A stretch of DNA of 64,000 nt. Origin: Hyphomicrobiaceae bacterium (GTDB lineage: Bacteria > Pseudomonadota > Alphaproteobacteria > Rhizobiales > Devosiaceae). This document shows positions 16,991 to 27,409 of the stretch, piece after piece. The stretch is from the NCBI GenBank assembly GCA_020638095.1, contig JACKJF010000004.1, positions 620,001-684,000 of the forward strand, read 5' to 3'. Under the pieces are notes generated by a model. The model worked only from the letters and a program-made list of their open reading frames with translations. It was not told the origin of the DNA and did no database searches. Each line of letters opens with the position of its first letter. The first letter of the stretch is position 1. A program made the position numbers and the translations under genes.

Positions 16991-18076
16991 ATGGCAACGG
17001 AACAAAGACTGAGCTGGGTGGACATGGCCAAGGGGCTCTCCATCTTTCTGGTCGTGATGTACCATTCGACCCTCGGGGTCGGCGGCGCCCTCGGCGAACC
17101 GGGCTTCATGCACTATGTGCTCGCCTTTGCCACGCCCTTCCGGATGCCTGAATTCTTCCTGATCTCGGGGCTCTTCCTGTCCCACGTCATTTCGCGGCCT
17201 TGGCCGAAATTCGCCGACCGGCGCGTGGTACATTATCTCTACTTCTACGTGATCTGGGCCCTGATCCAGATTGTCGTCAAAGAGGGAATCGGCAACACCG
17301 ATCCGGCCACCGCCCTCTCCTACCTCGCCTGGGCGATCATTCAGCCCTACGGCGTTCTGTGGTTCATTTATCTGCTGGCGGTCTTCGGTGCGGTGAGCAA
17401 GCTCCTTTGGACCTTCCGTGTCCCGCATGCTCCGGTCTGGATCGCGGCCGCCGTCCTGCAGATGCTGCCGGTCGCAACCGGAAGTTACGCAGTCGACCAG
17501 TTTTCCGAATATTTCGTCTACTTTTTCACCGGCTATGTCGCGGCGCCGATGATTTTCAGGCTCGCCGACATGGTGCGCAACGCGCCGAAGCTGGCGTTGG
17601 TGGGGCTTATCGTCTGGGCCTGCATCGAGGCGGCCCTGGTCTTCTCGCCGGGTTTCCACCTCTTCCCGGACCATATCCAGATGGGCCTGGCCGAACTGCC
17701 CGGCGTGCGGCTGACGCTCGCGATTGCCGGCGCAATCGCCGTCTGCGTCGTCGCGGCTCTTCTGACCAGGGTTCCAGCCTTCGAGCCCCTCCGTTGGCTC
17801 GGCGCCCATTCAATCGTGGTCTATCTCAGTTTCGTCATCCCGATGGCGATCACCCGCACGCTGCTGATTCGGTTCAACCTTATCACCGACCCGGGTTTCC
17901 TCAGCCTTGCCGTCATCGCGGTTTCGGTCGCCGCGCCGGTCGCCCTATACGGCCTCGTGCAGTGGACGGGCTGGGGCCGGTTCCTGTTCGAACGGCCCGC
18001 ATGGGCGCATATTCCCGGCACGCCCGGAAGCCTCAACCCGCCGCTCGAAAGGGTCAAGCGGGTTCCGGCGGAATGA
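16991..18076 (+). CDS. Acyltransferase family 3 membrane protein
   Basis: The 361-residue protein has about ten hydrophobic helices. The opening LSWVDMAKGLSIFLVVMYHS contains the conserved His of the OafA/NolL-type Acyltransf_3 family, followed by MPEFFLISGLF. Such enzymes O-acylate sugars or lipids at the inner membrane. The acceptor is unknown and no polysaccharide locus is adjacent. The gene converges with the LysE-type gene. Confidence 0.83.
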   Translation: MATEQRLSWVDMAKGLSIFLVVMYHSTLGVGGALGEPGFMHYVLAFATPFRMPEFFLISGLFLSHVISRPWPKFADRRVVHYLYFYVIWALIQIVVKEGIGNTDPATALSYLAWAIIQPYGVLWFIYLLAVFGAVSKLLWTFRVPHAPVWIAAAVLQMLPVATGSYAVDQFSEYFVYFFTGYVAAPMIFRLADMVRNAPKLALVGLIVWACIEAALVFSPGFHLFPDHIQMGLAELPGVRLTLAIAGAIAVCVVAALLTRVPAFEPLRWLGAHSIVVYLSFVIPMAITRTLLIRFNLITDPGFLSLAVIAVSVAAPVALYGLVQWTGWGRFLFERPAWAHIPGTPGSLNPPLERVKRVPAE

Positions 18077-18077
18077 A

Positions 18078-18713
18078 CTAGCGCCTGAGTTCCTGAAGTC
18101 CCGCCCAGATCAGAAGCCCGCCCAACGCCCCGAAGGTCGCGGCAAACGCGGCCTCCAGCGCCCGGGCAAAGCGCGCATAGACCCCAATCGCGGGGCGCGC
18201 GGAAAAGAGCATCGCGTAGCTTCCGTATACGCAAACCGACGACAGGGCCGAGACCGGCCCAAGCGCCAGAACTTCGACGCTGTTCATCCCGGCGCCAAAA
18301 AGAAACGTCGCAACCGACGACCAGAAGAGTATCGATTTCGGGTTGGTCAGAACCACGAACAATCCATACCGCACCGCCGCGCTGTCGGTCATGCGCGGCC
18401 GCCCTCGCCCGAAATCTCCAGTTCCGCCGGCGAATGCCGACTTCAGGCTTTTGTAGGCGATGAACAGGAGGTAACTGCCGCCAACCAGCTTCAAAACCAT
18501 CAGTGTGGCCGGAAAAGCCGCAACGACCTGACCGAGTCCGACGGCTGCGCACATGACCCAGATGAACGTTCCGGTCGCTACACCGACAACGACCCTCAAA
18601 GCGGTCCGCCGCCCCTGCCCCAGCGCCGTGTTTGCCACCGCAAGCAGATTCGGACCCGGCGCCAGCTGCGCCAGGACAATCCCGATGAAAACGCTGAAAT
18701 AGATGGCAAACAT
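18078..18713 (-). CDS. LysE family translocator
   Basis: The 211-residue protein has six hydrophobic segments. The LysE/RhtB signature [20 protein letters not shown] lies at the start and [20 protein letters not shown] sequence near the middle. Family members export amino acids or related metabolites from the cytoplasm. The ATG at 18713 fits the family start, since upstream in-frame sequence is not conserved-looking. The substrate is unknown. Confidence 0.85.
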   Translation of the reverse strand: MFAIYFSVFIGIVLAQLAPGPNLLAVANTALGQGRRTALRVVVGVATGTFIWVMCAAVGLGQVVAAFPATLMVLKLVGGSYLLFIAYKSLKSAFAGGTGDFGRGRPRMTDSAAVRYGLFVVLTNPKSILFWSSVATFLFGAGMNSVEVLALGPVSALSSVCVYGSYAMLFSARPAIGVYARFARALEAAFAATFGALGGLLIWAGLQELRR

Positions 18714-18868
18714 GGGGGTCGATTCCGCTCCCGAAGGCGGCGGACACCAGATCACGCGCAACCGGGAACGGCAATCGTCACAAAGCCGGGGCTTTTGCCG
18801 CTCCGCCACTTGCCTTCGTGCCTAAAACCGCCCAAAAGCCAGCTGTCTCGTGCAACAGGGGATGCGCC

Positions 18869-19540
18869 ATGCAGTGCGCCGTGATCGCTTTTCCCGGCTC
18901 CAATCGTGACCGCGACATGATTGCTGCGGTGACCAAGATCGCCGGCAAACCGCCACACGTGGTCTGGCACAAGGATAGCGAACTGCCGCAGGCGGACGTC
19001 ATCATCCTGCCCGGCGGGTTTTCCTATGGCGATTACCTTCGTTCCGGCGCCATCGCCGCCCGTTCGCCCATGATGAAAGAAGTGGCGCGCGCCGCCGAGC
19101 GGGGTGTTTCAATCCTCGGCGTGTGCAACGGGTTCCAGATTCTGACAGAGGCCGGTCTTCTGCCTGGCACGCTGATGCGCAATGCCTCGCTCAAGTTTGT
19201 CTGCAGGACCATCGAGCTCGAAGTCGTCAATGCGGCGACGCGCTTCACCGGTCTCTACCGGCCCGGCCAGATCATCCGCAACCCGGTCGCCCACCACGAC
19301 GGCAACTACTTTGTCGACGACGACACCCTCGCCCGCATCGAGGGCAATGAGCAGGTCGCCTTCCGTTACGCCAATGGCACCAATCCCAACGGGTCGCGCC
19401 ACGACATCGCCGGCGTGCTCAATGCCCGAAAAAACGTACTCGGCATGATGCCGCATCCCGAAGACCTGATCGAACCCGCCCACGGCGGAACCGATGGCCG
19501 GCCGCTGTTCGAGGCGCTTCTGGAGACCGTCGCCGCATGA
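18869..19540 (+). CDS. purQ: Phosphoribosylformylglycinamidine synthase subunit PurQ
   Basis: The 223-residue class I glutamine amidotransferase has the nucleophile in [13 protein letters not shown] (Cys near 88) and the His/Glu pair in [10 protein letters not shown]. It hydrolyses glutamine and passes ammonia to PurL. The ATG at 18869 has GGGGA upstream. Its last four bases overlap the start of the first Pr6Pr-type gene, so translation is coupled. Confidence 0.95.
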   Translation: MQCAVIAFPGSNRDRDMIAAVTKIAGKPPHVVWHKDSELPQADVIILPGGFSYGDYLRSGAIAARSPMMKEVARAAERGVSILGVCNGFQILTEAGLLPGTLMRNASLKFVCRTIELEVVNAATRFTGLYRPGQIIRNPVAHHDGNYFVDDDTLARIEGNEQVAFRYANGTNPNGSRHDIAGVLNARKNVLGMMPHPEDLIEPAHGGTDGRPLFEALLETVAA

Positions 19541-20184
19541 GAAGCGTTGAACTTCGCCGCATCACCGCCTGGATCGGCCTTGTCATCGGCCTCGCGGCGC
19601 TTGTCCTGCAGTTCACCATCACCATTCCCGCTTCGATGGAAAGCGGCCGCACCGCGCTCGCGTCGGTGATCTTCTATTTTTCGTTCTTCACCATTCTCAC
19701 CAACATCTTCGTGGTGCTGATCTATCTCGGCGCCCTGGTTAGGGGCCAGAGGTGGCTAACGCCCTTCCGACTTCCGTGGGTCAGGGGCATGGCGGCAGCT
19801 TCGATCACGCTCGTCATGGGCTTCTACGCCCTTGTGCTGGCCGATCTCTGGCAGCCTGAAGGCCTGTTCTGGGTGTGCGACGTCGCGCTCCACTACGTTG
19901 CCCCGATCCTCTATCTGGCCTGGTTTGCGCTCTGGAACCGGTCAGGCACCCTGACATACCGCCACATAACCCGGATGCTGAGCTATCCTGTCGCCTATCT
20001 GATCTACGTCATGTTCCGGGGCGAGATCGTTGGCGAATACCCCTACCCGGTGCTCGACGTTCAGGCCCACGGCTACCTGCAGGTCGCGATCAACGTCGCC
20101 GGGCTGCTGATCGTGCTCGTGGCCCTGTGCGCCGCAGCCGTGGCCATCGACCGGCGGGTGCGCATTCCGGGAGATTCGATGTGA
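19537..20184 (+). CDS. Pr6Pr family membrane protein (copy 1)
   Basis: The 215-residue protein has six hydrophobic segments. It shows the Pr6Pr/FAR-17a-like pattern with [31 protein letters not shown] and a YPYPVLDV loop. It is of unknown function. It starts inside the purQ stop and ends inside the start of a second, related gene. The pair sits between purQ and purL in the same transcription unit. Confidence 0.8.
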   Translation: MRSVELRRITAWIGLVIGLAALVLQFTITIPASMESGRTALASVIFYFSFFTILTNIFVVLIYLGALVRGQRWLTPFRLPWVRGMAAASITLVMGFYALVLADLWQPEGLFWVCDVALHYVAPILYLAWFALWNRSGTLTYRHITRMLSYPVAYLIYVMFRGEIVGEYPYPVLDVQAHGYLQVAINVAGLLIVLVALCAAAVAIDRRVRIPGDSM

Positions 20185-20834
20185 CCCACGAGCCCGAACT
20201 CAAGCGCACAATGGCGCTGTTCGGTTTCGCCTTTGGAACCTTCGCGCTCGTCGCCCAGTGCAGCCTGTCCGTCCAAACCTATCTCGGCGAGGGCATGGAC
20301 CTTGTGTCAGCGATCGTGCGCTATTTCACGTTCCTCACCATAATTACCAATCTCGGCATTGTGCTGATCTTTCTTGCCTGCCTGCGACCCGGTTCGCGCT
20401 GGCTCCGCCACTTCCGCACCCCCCATACCCGTGCCACTGCGGCGGCCGTCATCACGCTGGTCGCGGTCTACTATCATTTCGTTCTGGCGGCGGAAAACCA
20501 CGATACGGGCGTCGCCAAGATCGATGATGTTCTGTTCCACTATGTCGAACCGGCGCTCTATATCGTCTGGTTCCTGTTCTTCGCGCGGTCCGGTACTCTG
20601 AAATATCGGCAGGCGCTGTCCATGCTTGTGCCGGCCACCATTTACTTGGCCTGGGTTCTCGCGCGCGGGGCCGTCACCGGCATGTATCCCTATGACGTCG
20701 TGGACGTTTCCAAGTTCGGCTATCTGACGGTCGCCAAAGGCGTCGGCCTGCTGTTCGCGGCCGGCATCCTGCTCAACCTCTTCTACATCGCGGTCGACCG
20801 AACAGTCCGCGTTCCTCAACTCCAGTCTGCCTAA
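20181..20834 (+). CDS. Pr6Pr family membrane protein (copy 2)
   Basis: The 217-residue paralogue of the preceding gene aligns along its length. Shared blocks are FTFLTIITNLGIVLIFLACL, DVLFHYVEPALYIVWFLFF and MYPYDVVDV. It is expected to be an inner-membrane protein with six helices. The start is a GTG overlapping the preceding TGA, with GGGAGAT upstream; an ATG at 20211 is less likely. purL follows three bases after the stop. The function is unknown. Confidence 0.8.
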   Translation: MTHEPELKRTMALFGFAFGTFALVAQCSLSVQTYLGEGMDLVSAIVRYFTFLTIITNLGIVLIFLACLRPGSRWLRHFRTPHTRATAAAVITLVAVYYHFVLAAENHDTGVAKIDDVLFHYVEPALYIVWFLFFARSGTLKYRQALSMLVPATIYLAWVLARGAVTGMYPYDVVDVSKFGYLTVAKGVGLLFAAGILLNLFYIAVDRTVRVPQLQSA

Positions 20835-20837
20835 GAG

Positions 20838-23069
20838 ATGATTCCCAACGAACCGCCCATCACCGCCGATCTGGTCGACGCCCACGGCATCAAGCCGGAC
20901 GAGTATCAGAAAATCCTCGACCTTATCGGCCGCGAGCCCAGTTTCACCGAACTCGGCATCTTTTCGGCGATGTGGAACGAGCATTGTTCCTACAAGAGCT
21001 CGAAACGCTGGCTGAAAACCCTGCCGACCACCGGTCCTCGCGTCATCCAGGGGCCCGGCGAAAATGCCGGCGTCGTCGATATTGGCGATGGTCAGGCGGT
21101 CGTCTTCAAGATGGAAAGCCACAACCATCCCTCCTACATCGAACCCTATCAGGGCGCGGCGACCGGCGTCGGCGGTATTCTCAGGGACATCTTCACCATG
21201 GGCGCCCGCCCCATCGCCGCGATGAACGCGCTGCGTTTCGGCGCACCTGAACACGAAAAGACCCGTCATCTGGTCTCGGGCGTCGTGGCCGGCGTCGGCG
21301 GCTACGGCAATTCCTTCGGCGTGCCCACGGTCGGCGGTGAAGTCGAGTTTGACGCGCGCTACAACGGCAACATCCTCGTCAACGCTTTCGCGGCGGGACT
21401 CGCGGATGCCGACAAGATCTTTTATTCGGAAGCCAAGGGCGTTGGCCTGCCGGTCGTCTATCTCGGCGCCAAGACCGGGCGCGATGGCGTCGGTGGCGCC
21501 ACGATGGCATCGGCCGAATTTGGAGATGACATAGACCAGAAACGCCCGACCGTTCAGGTCGGCGACCCCTTCACCGAAAAGCGCCTGCTCGATGCCTGCC
21601 TCGAACTCATGCAGACCGGGGCGGTGATCGCCATTCAGGACATGGGTGCGGCGGGCCTCACCTGCTCGGCCGTCGAAATGGGCGCCAAGGGCAATCTCGG
21701 TATCGAGCTCGACCTCGATTGCGTGCCGGTACGCGAAGAGAACATGACTGCTTACGAAATGATGCTCTCCGAAAGCCAGGAGCGCATGCTCATGGTTCTG
21801 CACCCCGAGAAGGAATCAGAGGCGCGTGCCGTTTTCGAGAAGTGGGAGCTCGATTTCGCCACGGTCGGCAAGACGACTGACGATCTGAAGTTCCGGGTCA
21901 TCTGGCACGGAACCGAAGTCGCCAACCTGCCGATCAAGGAATTGGGCGACGAAGCCCCCGAATATGACCGGCCGTGGAAAGTGCCGGCTCGCCCGGTCGA
22001 CGAAATCGAACTCGTCGGCGAGCACCCCGGCATCGCCGATGCCCTGCTGCAAATGATCGGCTCGCCGGCCCTCAGTTCGCGCCGCTGGGTTTACGAACAG
22101 TACGACACGCTCATTCAGGGCAATTCCCTGCAAACGCCCGGCGGCGATGCCGGTGTGGTGCGCGTCGATGGCCACCCGACCAAGGCCCTGGCCTTTTCGT
22201 CCGACGTAACGCCGCGCTATTGTGAGGCTGACCCCTTCGAAGGCGGCAAGCAGGCCGTCGCAGAATGCTGGCGCAATCTGACCGCAACCGGGGCCGAACC
22301 CCTGGCAGCGACGGACAACCTCAATTTCGGCAATCCGGAAAAGCGCCAGATCATGGGTCAGCTCGTCATGGCCATCAAGGGCATCGGCGAAGCCTGCGAG
22401 GCGCTCGATTTCCCGATCGTTTCCGGAAACGTCTCGCTCTACAACGAGACCAACGGCGTCGGCATTCTTCCGACCCCGACCATCGCCGGCGTTGGTCTCA
22501 TTCCCGATCATGCGCAAATGGCGCGCATCGGCTTTGCCGCGGAAGATCAGCCGATCCTCCTGGCCGGCGCCCTGCCGAACTGGGGTTCACATCTCGGCCA
22601 GTCGCTCTATGCCCGCAAGTTTTTCGATCGCGCCGACGGCGCGCCCCCGCCGGTTGACCTCGAATTCGAACGGACGGTCGGCGATTTCGTCAGAACGCTC
22701 ATCCGCGAGGGCCATGTCGGCGCCTGCCATGATTGCTCGGACGGCGGCCTCGCCATTGCGCTCGCCGAAATGGCGCTGGCGGGCAATATGGGTGCCACCA
22801 TCCACGACCTCGACAGCACGGATGCCTCGCGCGCTGCGCGTTTCTTCGGAGAGGATCAGGCCCGCTACGTTCTGACGCTGAACGCTCCGGCCGGCAGCCC
22901 TGCGTTTGAGGTGATCCTCAAGCGCGCCTTCGACCTCGGTATTCACATGTCACAGATCGGCACGACCGGGGGCCAAAGCTTGAAGCTCGGCGAGGCGCGT
23001 GCCATATCTTTGGGCGAGTTGCGGACTGCCCATGAAGGCTGGTTCCCGACCTTCATGGCGGCGGAATAG
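20838..23069 (+). CDS. purL: Phosphoribosylformylglycinamidine synthase subunit PurL
   Basis: The 743-residue small-type PurL has [20 protein letters not shown] at about 46-65, [21 protein letters not shown] and [10 protein letters not shown]. It contains two AIRS-like halves. It makes FGAM from FGAR with ATP and ammonia delivered by PurQ. The ATG follows the Pr6Pr pair by three bases. bolA and the glutaredoxin gene follow. Confidence 0.97.
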   Translation: MIPNEPPITADLVDAHGIKPDEYQKILDLIGREPSFTELGIFSAMWNEHCSYKSSKRWLKTLPTTGPRVIQGPGENAGVVDIGDGQAVVFKMESHNHPSYIEPYQGAATGVGGILRDIFTMGARPIAAMNALRFGAPEHEKTRHLVSGVVAGVGGYGNSFGVPTVGGEVEFDARYNGNILVNAFAAGLADADKIFYSEAKGVGLPVVYLGAKTGRDGVGGATMASAEFGDDIDQKRPTVQVGDPFTEKRLLDACLELMQTGAVIAIQDMGAAGLTCSAVEMGAKGNLGIELDLDCVPVREENMTAYEMMLSESQERMLMVLHPEKESEARAVFEKWELDFATVGKTTDDLKFRVIWHGTEVANLPIKELGDEAPEYDRPWKVPARPVDEIELVGEHPGIADALLQMIGSPALSSRRWVYEQYDTLIQGNSLQTPGGDAGVVRVDGHPTKALAFSSDVTPRYCEADPFEGGKQAVAECWRNLTATGAEPLAATDNLNFGNPEKRQIMGQLVMAIKGIGEACEALDFPIVSGNVSLYNETNGVGILPTPTIAGVGLIPDHAQMARIGFAAEDQPILLAGALPNWGSHLGQSLYARKFFDRADGAPPPVDLEFERTVGDFVRTLIREGHVGACHDCSDGGLAIALAEMALAGNMGATIHDLDSTDASRAARFFGEDQARYVLTLNAPAGSPAFEVILKRAFDLGIHMSQIGTTGGQSLKLGEARAISLGELRTAHEGWFPTFMAAE

Positions 23070-23079
23070 GACGAACGAA

Positions 23080-23313
23080 ATGGCAATGGACCCGGCAGAA
23101 ATCGCGCGCATGATCAAGGAAGCCCTTCCTGATGCCTCGGTTGAAGTCGAGGACTATGCGGGCGACGGCGACCATTTCCGGGCAACCATCGTGTCGGAGG
23201 CATTTCGCGGGAAGACACGCGTCCAGCAGCACCGCCTGATCAACGATGCGCTGGCCGGCAAGCTTGGTGGCGACCTGCACGCCCTGACCCTGCAATGCAG
23301 CGCGCCTGAGTAG
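23080..23313 (+). CDS. BolA family protein
   Basis: The 77-residue protein shows the class I/YrbA-like BolA fold, with VEVEDYAGDGDHFRATIVSEAF and RVQQHRLINDAL carrying the conserved histidines. BolA proteins bind [2Fe-2S] clusters with monothiol glutaredoxins. The next gene encodes such a glutaredoxin, consistent with a functional pair. Confidence 0.92.
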   Translation: MAMDPAEIARMIKEALPDASVEVEDYAGDGDHFRATIVSEAFRGKTRVQQHRLINDALAGKLGGDLHALTLQCSAPE

Positions 23314-23435
23314 GCGGTGGGGCGGCACATGTGAAGGCCATGCCCTCGACACCCCGACCGTGATCTCCTATATATCCCCGCATCCGAATATGCGCCTCAC
23401 CGGCACTTGAAACCGGCAGAAAAGAAGGTTCCCCC

Positions 23436-23756
23436 ATGTCCGACATCAACGCATTCATCGATGACAAGGTCAAAAGCAACGAGGTTTTCCTGTTCATGAA
23501 GGGCACGCCCGCCTTTCCGCAGTGCGGCTTTTCCGGCCAGGTCGTCCAGATCCTGAACTACCTCGGCGTGAAGTACGATTCCGCCAACGTGCTGGAAAGC
23601 GATGAGCTGCGCGAAGGCATCAAGGCCTACACCAACTGGCCGACCATCCCCCAGCTTTACGTCAAGGGCGAATTCGTCGGTGGTGCCGACATCGTCCGCG
23701 AAATGTTCCAGGCTGGCGAACTGCAGGACCTGCTCAAGGACGTTCAGGCCGCCTGA
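23436..23756 (+). CDS. grxD: Monothiol glutaredoxin, Grx4 family
   Basis: The 106-residue protein has the monothiol active site CGFS within [15 protein letters not shown] (Cys near 29), followed by [21 protein letters not shown]. Grx4-type proteins assemble and carry [2Fe-2S] clusters with BolA partners. The gene follows bolA and ends at a rho-independent terminator. Confidence 0.95.
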   Translation: MSDINAFIDDKVKSNEVFLFMKGTPAFPQCGFSGQVVQILNYLGVKYDSANVLESDELREGIKAYTNWPTIPQLYVKGEFVGGADIVREMFQAGELQDLLKDVQAA

Positions 23757-23784
23757 TCCAGCGCCAAAAGCTGAGAGATTTCGG

Positions 23785-23811
23785 AACGCGGCTCCCACGG
23801 GGCCGCGTTTT
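23785..23811 (+). terminator. Rho-independent terminator after grxD
   Basis: Arms AACGCGGC and GCCGCGTT enclose a nine-base loop and are followed by TTTT. It ends the purL-bolA-grxD unit before the MFS gene. Confidence 0.7.
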
Positions 23812-23919
23812 CGTTTGGCGCCGGCATCGCAATTCGTGATGACGCCAATCACAAAAGAACGATTGCGCCTGAGACACCAACCTGCAAAATTCGAATCCTT
23901 CTAAACTGGGATTCCCCAA

Positions 23920-25146
23920 ATGTCTGCTGCCGCTGAGAAGCCGGGTCTGCCGCTTTCCGTTATTGTCACCGCAGGTTGCGTCGTCGCCCTCATGACCTTC
24001 GGCGGTCGCTCGATCATGGGCCTCTTCACCGTGCCCATCACGACCGACCTCGGCTGGTCGCGCGAGTCCTATGGTCTCGCCATGGCGATCCAGAACCTGA
24101 TGTGGGGCATCGCCCAGCCCGTCGTCGGTGGCCTCGCCGACAAGTACGGAACGGCGCGCGTGCTCGCGCTCGGCACGCTGATCTATGTCGCCGGATTCTT
24201 CGGCATGGCCTTTGCCAGCTCTGAAAGCATGCTCTATCTCACCGCGGGACTGCTGATGGGCGTCGGCATCGCCGCCACCTCCTTCGGCCTTGTCATGGCC
24301 GCGTTCGGCCGCAAGGTGCCGCAGGAAAAGCGGCCGTTCATTTTCGGTGTGGCCACCGCCGCATCATCGATGGGTCAGTTCGTTTTCGCGCCGCTCGGCC
24401 AGTCCTTCATTTCCGCCTTCGGTTGGCAGAATGCGCTCATCTATATCGGGGCGCTTCTTCTGCTCGTCATTCCGCTCAGCGTCACCCTGCGTGGCAAGGC
24501 TGATCACACGACCGGCGGCGCCGACATGCCGTTCATGCAGGCGCTGGCACGCGCCTGGGGGTTCGGTTCCTACCGCCTGCTCGTCATCGGCTTTTTCGTC
24601 TGCGGGTTCCACCTCGCCTTCATCACCGTTCACCTGCCCGCCTACCTGGTTCAGTGCGGGCTGAGCCCCTCGGTGGGCAGCTGGTCGCTCGCCATCATCG
24701 GGCTGTTCAACGTCGTCGGGTCGCTTCTCGCCGGCTATCTGGGCGGACGGTTCCCCAAGCAGATCATGTTGTCGGTCATCTACCTGTCGCGCGCGATCGC
24801 CACCGGGCTCTTCCTGCTGATCCCGATCAGCGAGGTCACGGCCTACATCTACGCAGCCGTTCTCGGCCTGCTCTGGCTCGCAACCGTTCCCTTGACAGCC
24901 GGTCTCGTCACCATGTTCTTCGGCGCGCGTTACATGGGCATGCTCTACGGCGTCGCCTTCCTGTCCCATCAGATCGGCAGCTTTTTCGGGGTCTGGCTTG
25001 GCGGACTGGCCTTCGACCAGACGGGTTCCTATGCAATTATCTGGTATCTTGGCATGCTGCTCGGACTAGGGTCGGCCGCTATTCATCTGCCCATTCGGGA
25101 GCAGAAGGACGGCACGTTCGATCTCGTTCCCGCCGCCGCCGAATAG
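23920..25146 (+). CDS. MFS transporter
   Basis: The 408-residue protein has twelve hydrophobic segments. The loop 2-3 signature GGLADKYGTARVLALG lies at about 68-83. The overall pattern recalls the oxalate/formate-antiporter-like group of MFS carriers. The substrate is unknown. A second MFS gene follows on the same strand about 45 bases later. Confidence 0.82.
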   Translation: MSAAAEKPGLPLSVIVTAGCVVALMTFGGRSIMGLFTVPITTDLGWSRESYGLAMAIQNLMWGIAQPVVGGLADKYGTARVLALGTLIYVAGFFGMAFASSESMLYLTAGLLMGVGIAATSFGLVMAAFGRKVPQEKRPFIFGVATAASSMGQFVFAPLGQSFISAFGWQNALIYIGALLLLVIPLSVTLRGKADHTTGGADMPFMQALARAWGFGSYRLLVIGFFVCGFHLAFITVHLPAYLVQCGLSPSVGSWSLAIIGLFNVVGSLLAGYLGGRFPKQIMLSVIYLSRAIATGLFLLIPISEVTAYIYAAVLGLLWLATVPLTAGLVTMFFGARYMGMLYGVAFLSHQIGSFFGVWLGGLAFDQTGSYAIIWYLGMLLGLGSAAIHLPIREQKDGTFDLVPAAAE

Positions 25147-25191
25147 AAAAACCAATTCTTCGGGCGCCGCCTCGGCGCGAAAGTTCAAGAA

Positions 25192-26421
25192 ATGTCAGAC
25201 CGGCTGGCCGAATATGGCCGTTCACGTCCCGAATTCATCGCCCTCGTCGCGGCGCTGATGGCTCTCAACGCCCTCGCCATCGACGTCATGCTCCCCGCCC
25301 TTCCCTATATGGGCGAGGCGCTCAACATCGTGAACGAAAACGACCGGCAACTCGTTCTCAGCGTCTACATGTTCGGCTTCGGGGCAACTCAGCTCTTCTG
25401 CGGACCGGTTAGCGACGCGGTCGGACGCCGGAAGCCTCTGTTCTTCGGGCTCGCCATCTACCTCATTGCCGCATTCTCCGCGCTCATCGCGCCGAACTTC
25501 GGCACCTTGCTCGCACTCCGCTTTGTTCAGGGCCTCGGCGCCGCGAGCACGCGCGTCATCGCCCAGTCCGTCGTTCGCGACACATTTTCCGGCCGCGCCA
25601 TGGCGCAGATCATGTCGCTCGTCTTCATGGTCTTCATGATCATTCCGGTCATCGCCCCAGCCGTCGGTCAGGTTCTCCTGCTGGTCGGCCCGTGGTGGAC
25701 GATCTTCCTTTTCATGGGCACGCTCGCGAGCGCCATCGCCGTCTGGTCTGTTCTCCGTCTGCCCGAGACCCTCGACGTCGCCAACCGCCGGCCGCTGAGA
25801 CTGGCCGTCATTGCCGACGGCTTCCGCCAGGTCCTGACAAACCGCGTCGCGCTCTTTTATGCGCTCGCGGGCGTGGCGACGTTCGGGAGCCTTTTTGGCT
25901 TCATCAACGCTAGCCAGCAGGTCTTTGTCGAGGTTTTTGGCCTAGGACCCTTGTTTCCGGCGGCCTTCGCAACAATGGCCGGGTTCATGGCAGTGGCGTC
26001 CTACATCAATTCCCGTGTGGTTCAGCGTTACGGCCAGCACCGCATCTCGCACCTTTCGATGTTCGCCTATCTGACGATCGCCACGACCCTCTGGCTCATC
26101 TCGCTCACCGGCACGCCGAATTTCTGGGTGTTCCTCGCCCTCGTCTGCGGCCTTCAGTTCTTTTTCGGCTGGATGTCGTCGAACATGAATTCGCTGGCGC
26201 TCGAACCACTCGGTCATGTTGCCGGGACGGCCTCGGCCGTGTTCGGTTTCCTTCAGACCGTGGGCGGCGCCATACTTGGCTGGCTCATCGGCCGCTCGTT
26301 TGACGGCACGGTCACCCCGATCGCCTTCGGGTTCATGTGCATGGGGGCAATCGTCGTCTGCAGCGTCCTGATCGCGGAACGCGGCCAGCTGTTCCGGCCG
26401 CACGAACCGCAGCAAGCCTGA
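25192..26421 (+). CDS. Bcr/CflA-type multidrug MFS transporter
   Basis: The 409-residue protein has twelve hydrophobic segments and Bcr/CflA landmarks. These are ALAIDVMLPALPYMGEAL, FGFGATQLFCGPVSDAVGRRKPLF and RFVQGLGAASTRVIAQSVVRD. The family exports drugs by proton antiport. Its TGA abuts the stop codon of the convergent ttcA. Confidence 0.88.
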   Translation: MSDRLAEYGRSRPEFIALVAALMALNALAIDVMLPALPYMGEALNIVNENDRQLVLSVYMFGFGATQLFCGPVSDAVGRRKPLFFGLAIYLIAAFSALIAPNFGTLLALRFVQGLGAASTRVIAQSVVRDTFSGRAMAQIMSLVFMVFMIIPVIAPAVGQVLLLVGPWWTIFLFMGTLASAIAVWSVLRLPETLDVANRRPLRLAVIADGFRQVLTNRVALFYALAGVATFGSLFGFINASQQVFVEVFGLGPLFPAAFATMAGFMAVASYINSRVVQRYGQHRISHLSMFAYLTIATTLWLISLTGTPNFWVFLALVCGLQFFFGWMSSNMNSLALEPLGHVAGTASAVFGFLQTVGGAILGWLIGRSFDGTVTPIAFGFMCMGAIVVCSVLIAERGQLFRPHEPQQA

Positions 26422-27315
26422 CTATTCGGCCGCGTCTCGCGCCGCGTCTGTTGCCGAAAGGGACGCGAAGTCGAATATGCGCGGATCGAGCAGATGGCTC
26501 GGCCGCACATTGCCAAGGGCGCGGATCATCACGTCCTTGCGCCCCGGCATCTGCCGTTCCATCTCGTCGAGCATCGCCTTGGTAACATTGCGTTGCAGCC
26601 CGTCCTGCGAGCCGCACAAATCGCAGGGAATGATCGGGAATTGGAGATCCGAGGCCAAACGGGCCAGATCCGATTCCGCACAATAGATCAGCGGCCTCAG
26701 AACCTCGACATCGCCCTCATCGTTGAGGAGTTTACCCGGCATCGCTGCCAGCCGGCCGCCATGCATCAGGTTCATGAAGAAAGTCTCGAGACTGTCTTCC
26801 CGATGGTGGCCGAGCACCAGCGCCGAGCATCCCTCTTCCCGCGCGATCCTGTAGAGATGTCCCCGCCGCAACCGCGAACAGAGGGAGCAATAGGTGCTGC
26901 CCTCGGGCAGCTTGTCGGTCACCACCGAGTAGGTGTCCTGATATTCGATCCGGTGCGCCACGCCGTTGGCCGAAAGAAAATCGGGCAGCACATGCCTGGG
27001 AAATCCCGGCTGCCCCTGGTCGAGGTTGCAGGCCAGAAGCTCGACGGGCAACAACCCGCGCCATTTGAGATCGAGCAGTACGGCCAGAAGCCCGTAAGAA
27101 TCCTTGCCGCCCGAAAGTGCCACCAGCCACCGCGCGCCCGACCGCACCATGCCGAATGTCTCGAGGGCCTCGCGCACCTGCCGGACAAGGCGCTTTCTGA
27201 GTTTGTTGAATTCAACGGTTTGCGGTGCATTCCGGAAGATGGGCGGCACCTCCCCCAAATCCGGCACTCCATCCAATTCCGGCTGCATGTCGCCTCGCTC
27301 CGTTTCCGCCCTCAT
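26422..27315 (-). CDS. ttcA: tRNA 2-thiocytidine(32) synthetase TtcA
   Basis: The roughly 297-residue protein has the PP-loop ATPase motif [11 protein letters not shown] at about 68-78. It also has two paired-cysteine motifs, CSLCSR and CDLCGSQ, which ligate a [4Fe-4S] cluster in TtcA. It thiolates cytidine 32 in certain tRNAs. A start nine codons later is possible. The gene converges end to end with the Bcr-type transporter. Confidence 0.9.
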   Translation of the reverse strand: MRAETERGDMQPELDGVPDLGEVPPIFRNAPQTVEFNKLRKRLVRQVREALETFGMVRSGARWLVALSGGKDSYGLLAVLLDLKWRGLLPVELLACNLDQGQPGFPRHVLPDFLSANGVAHRIEYQDTYSVVTDKLPEGSTYCSLCSRLRRGHLYRIAREEGCSALVLGHHREDSLETFFMNLMHGGRLAAMPGKLLNDEGDVEVLRPLIYCAESDLARLASDLQFPIIPCDLCGSQDGLQRNVTKAMLDEMERQMPGRKDVMIRALGNVRPSHLLDPRIFDFASLSATDAARDAAE

Positions 27316-27409
27316 ACGCGATCAGGAACTCGCCGCAAAGCCCGGCGCCACTATTGCGCCGGCCGCCGCGTGACAGTTAGATGACCCGAACCACTGAGGG
27401 AGTCGCAAC

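Noticed and set aside
20307..21803. Long open frame antisense to purL (about 498 codons).
   Set aside because: Its translation is rich in Arg, Gly and Asp without domain motifs. It mirrors the GC-rich codon pattern of purL on the other strand.
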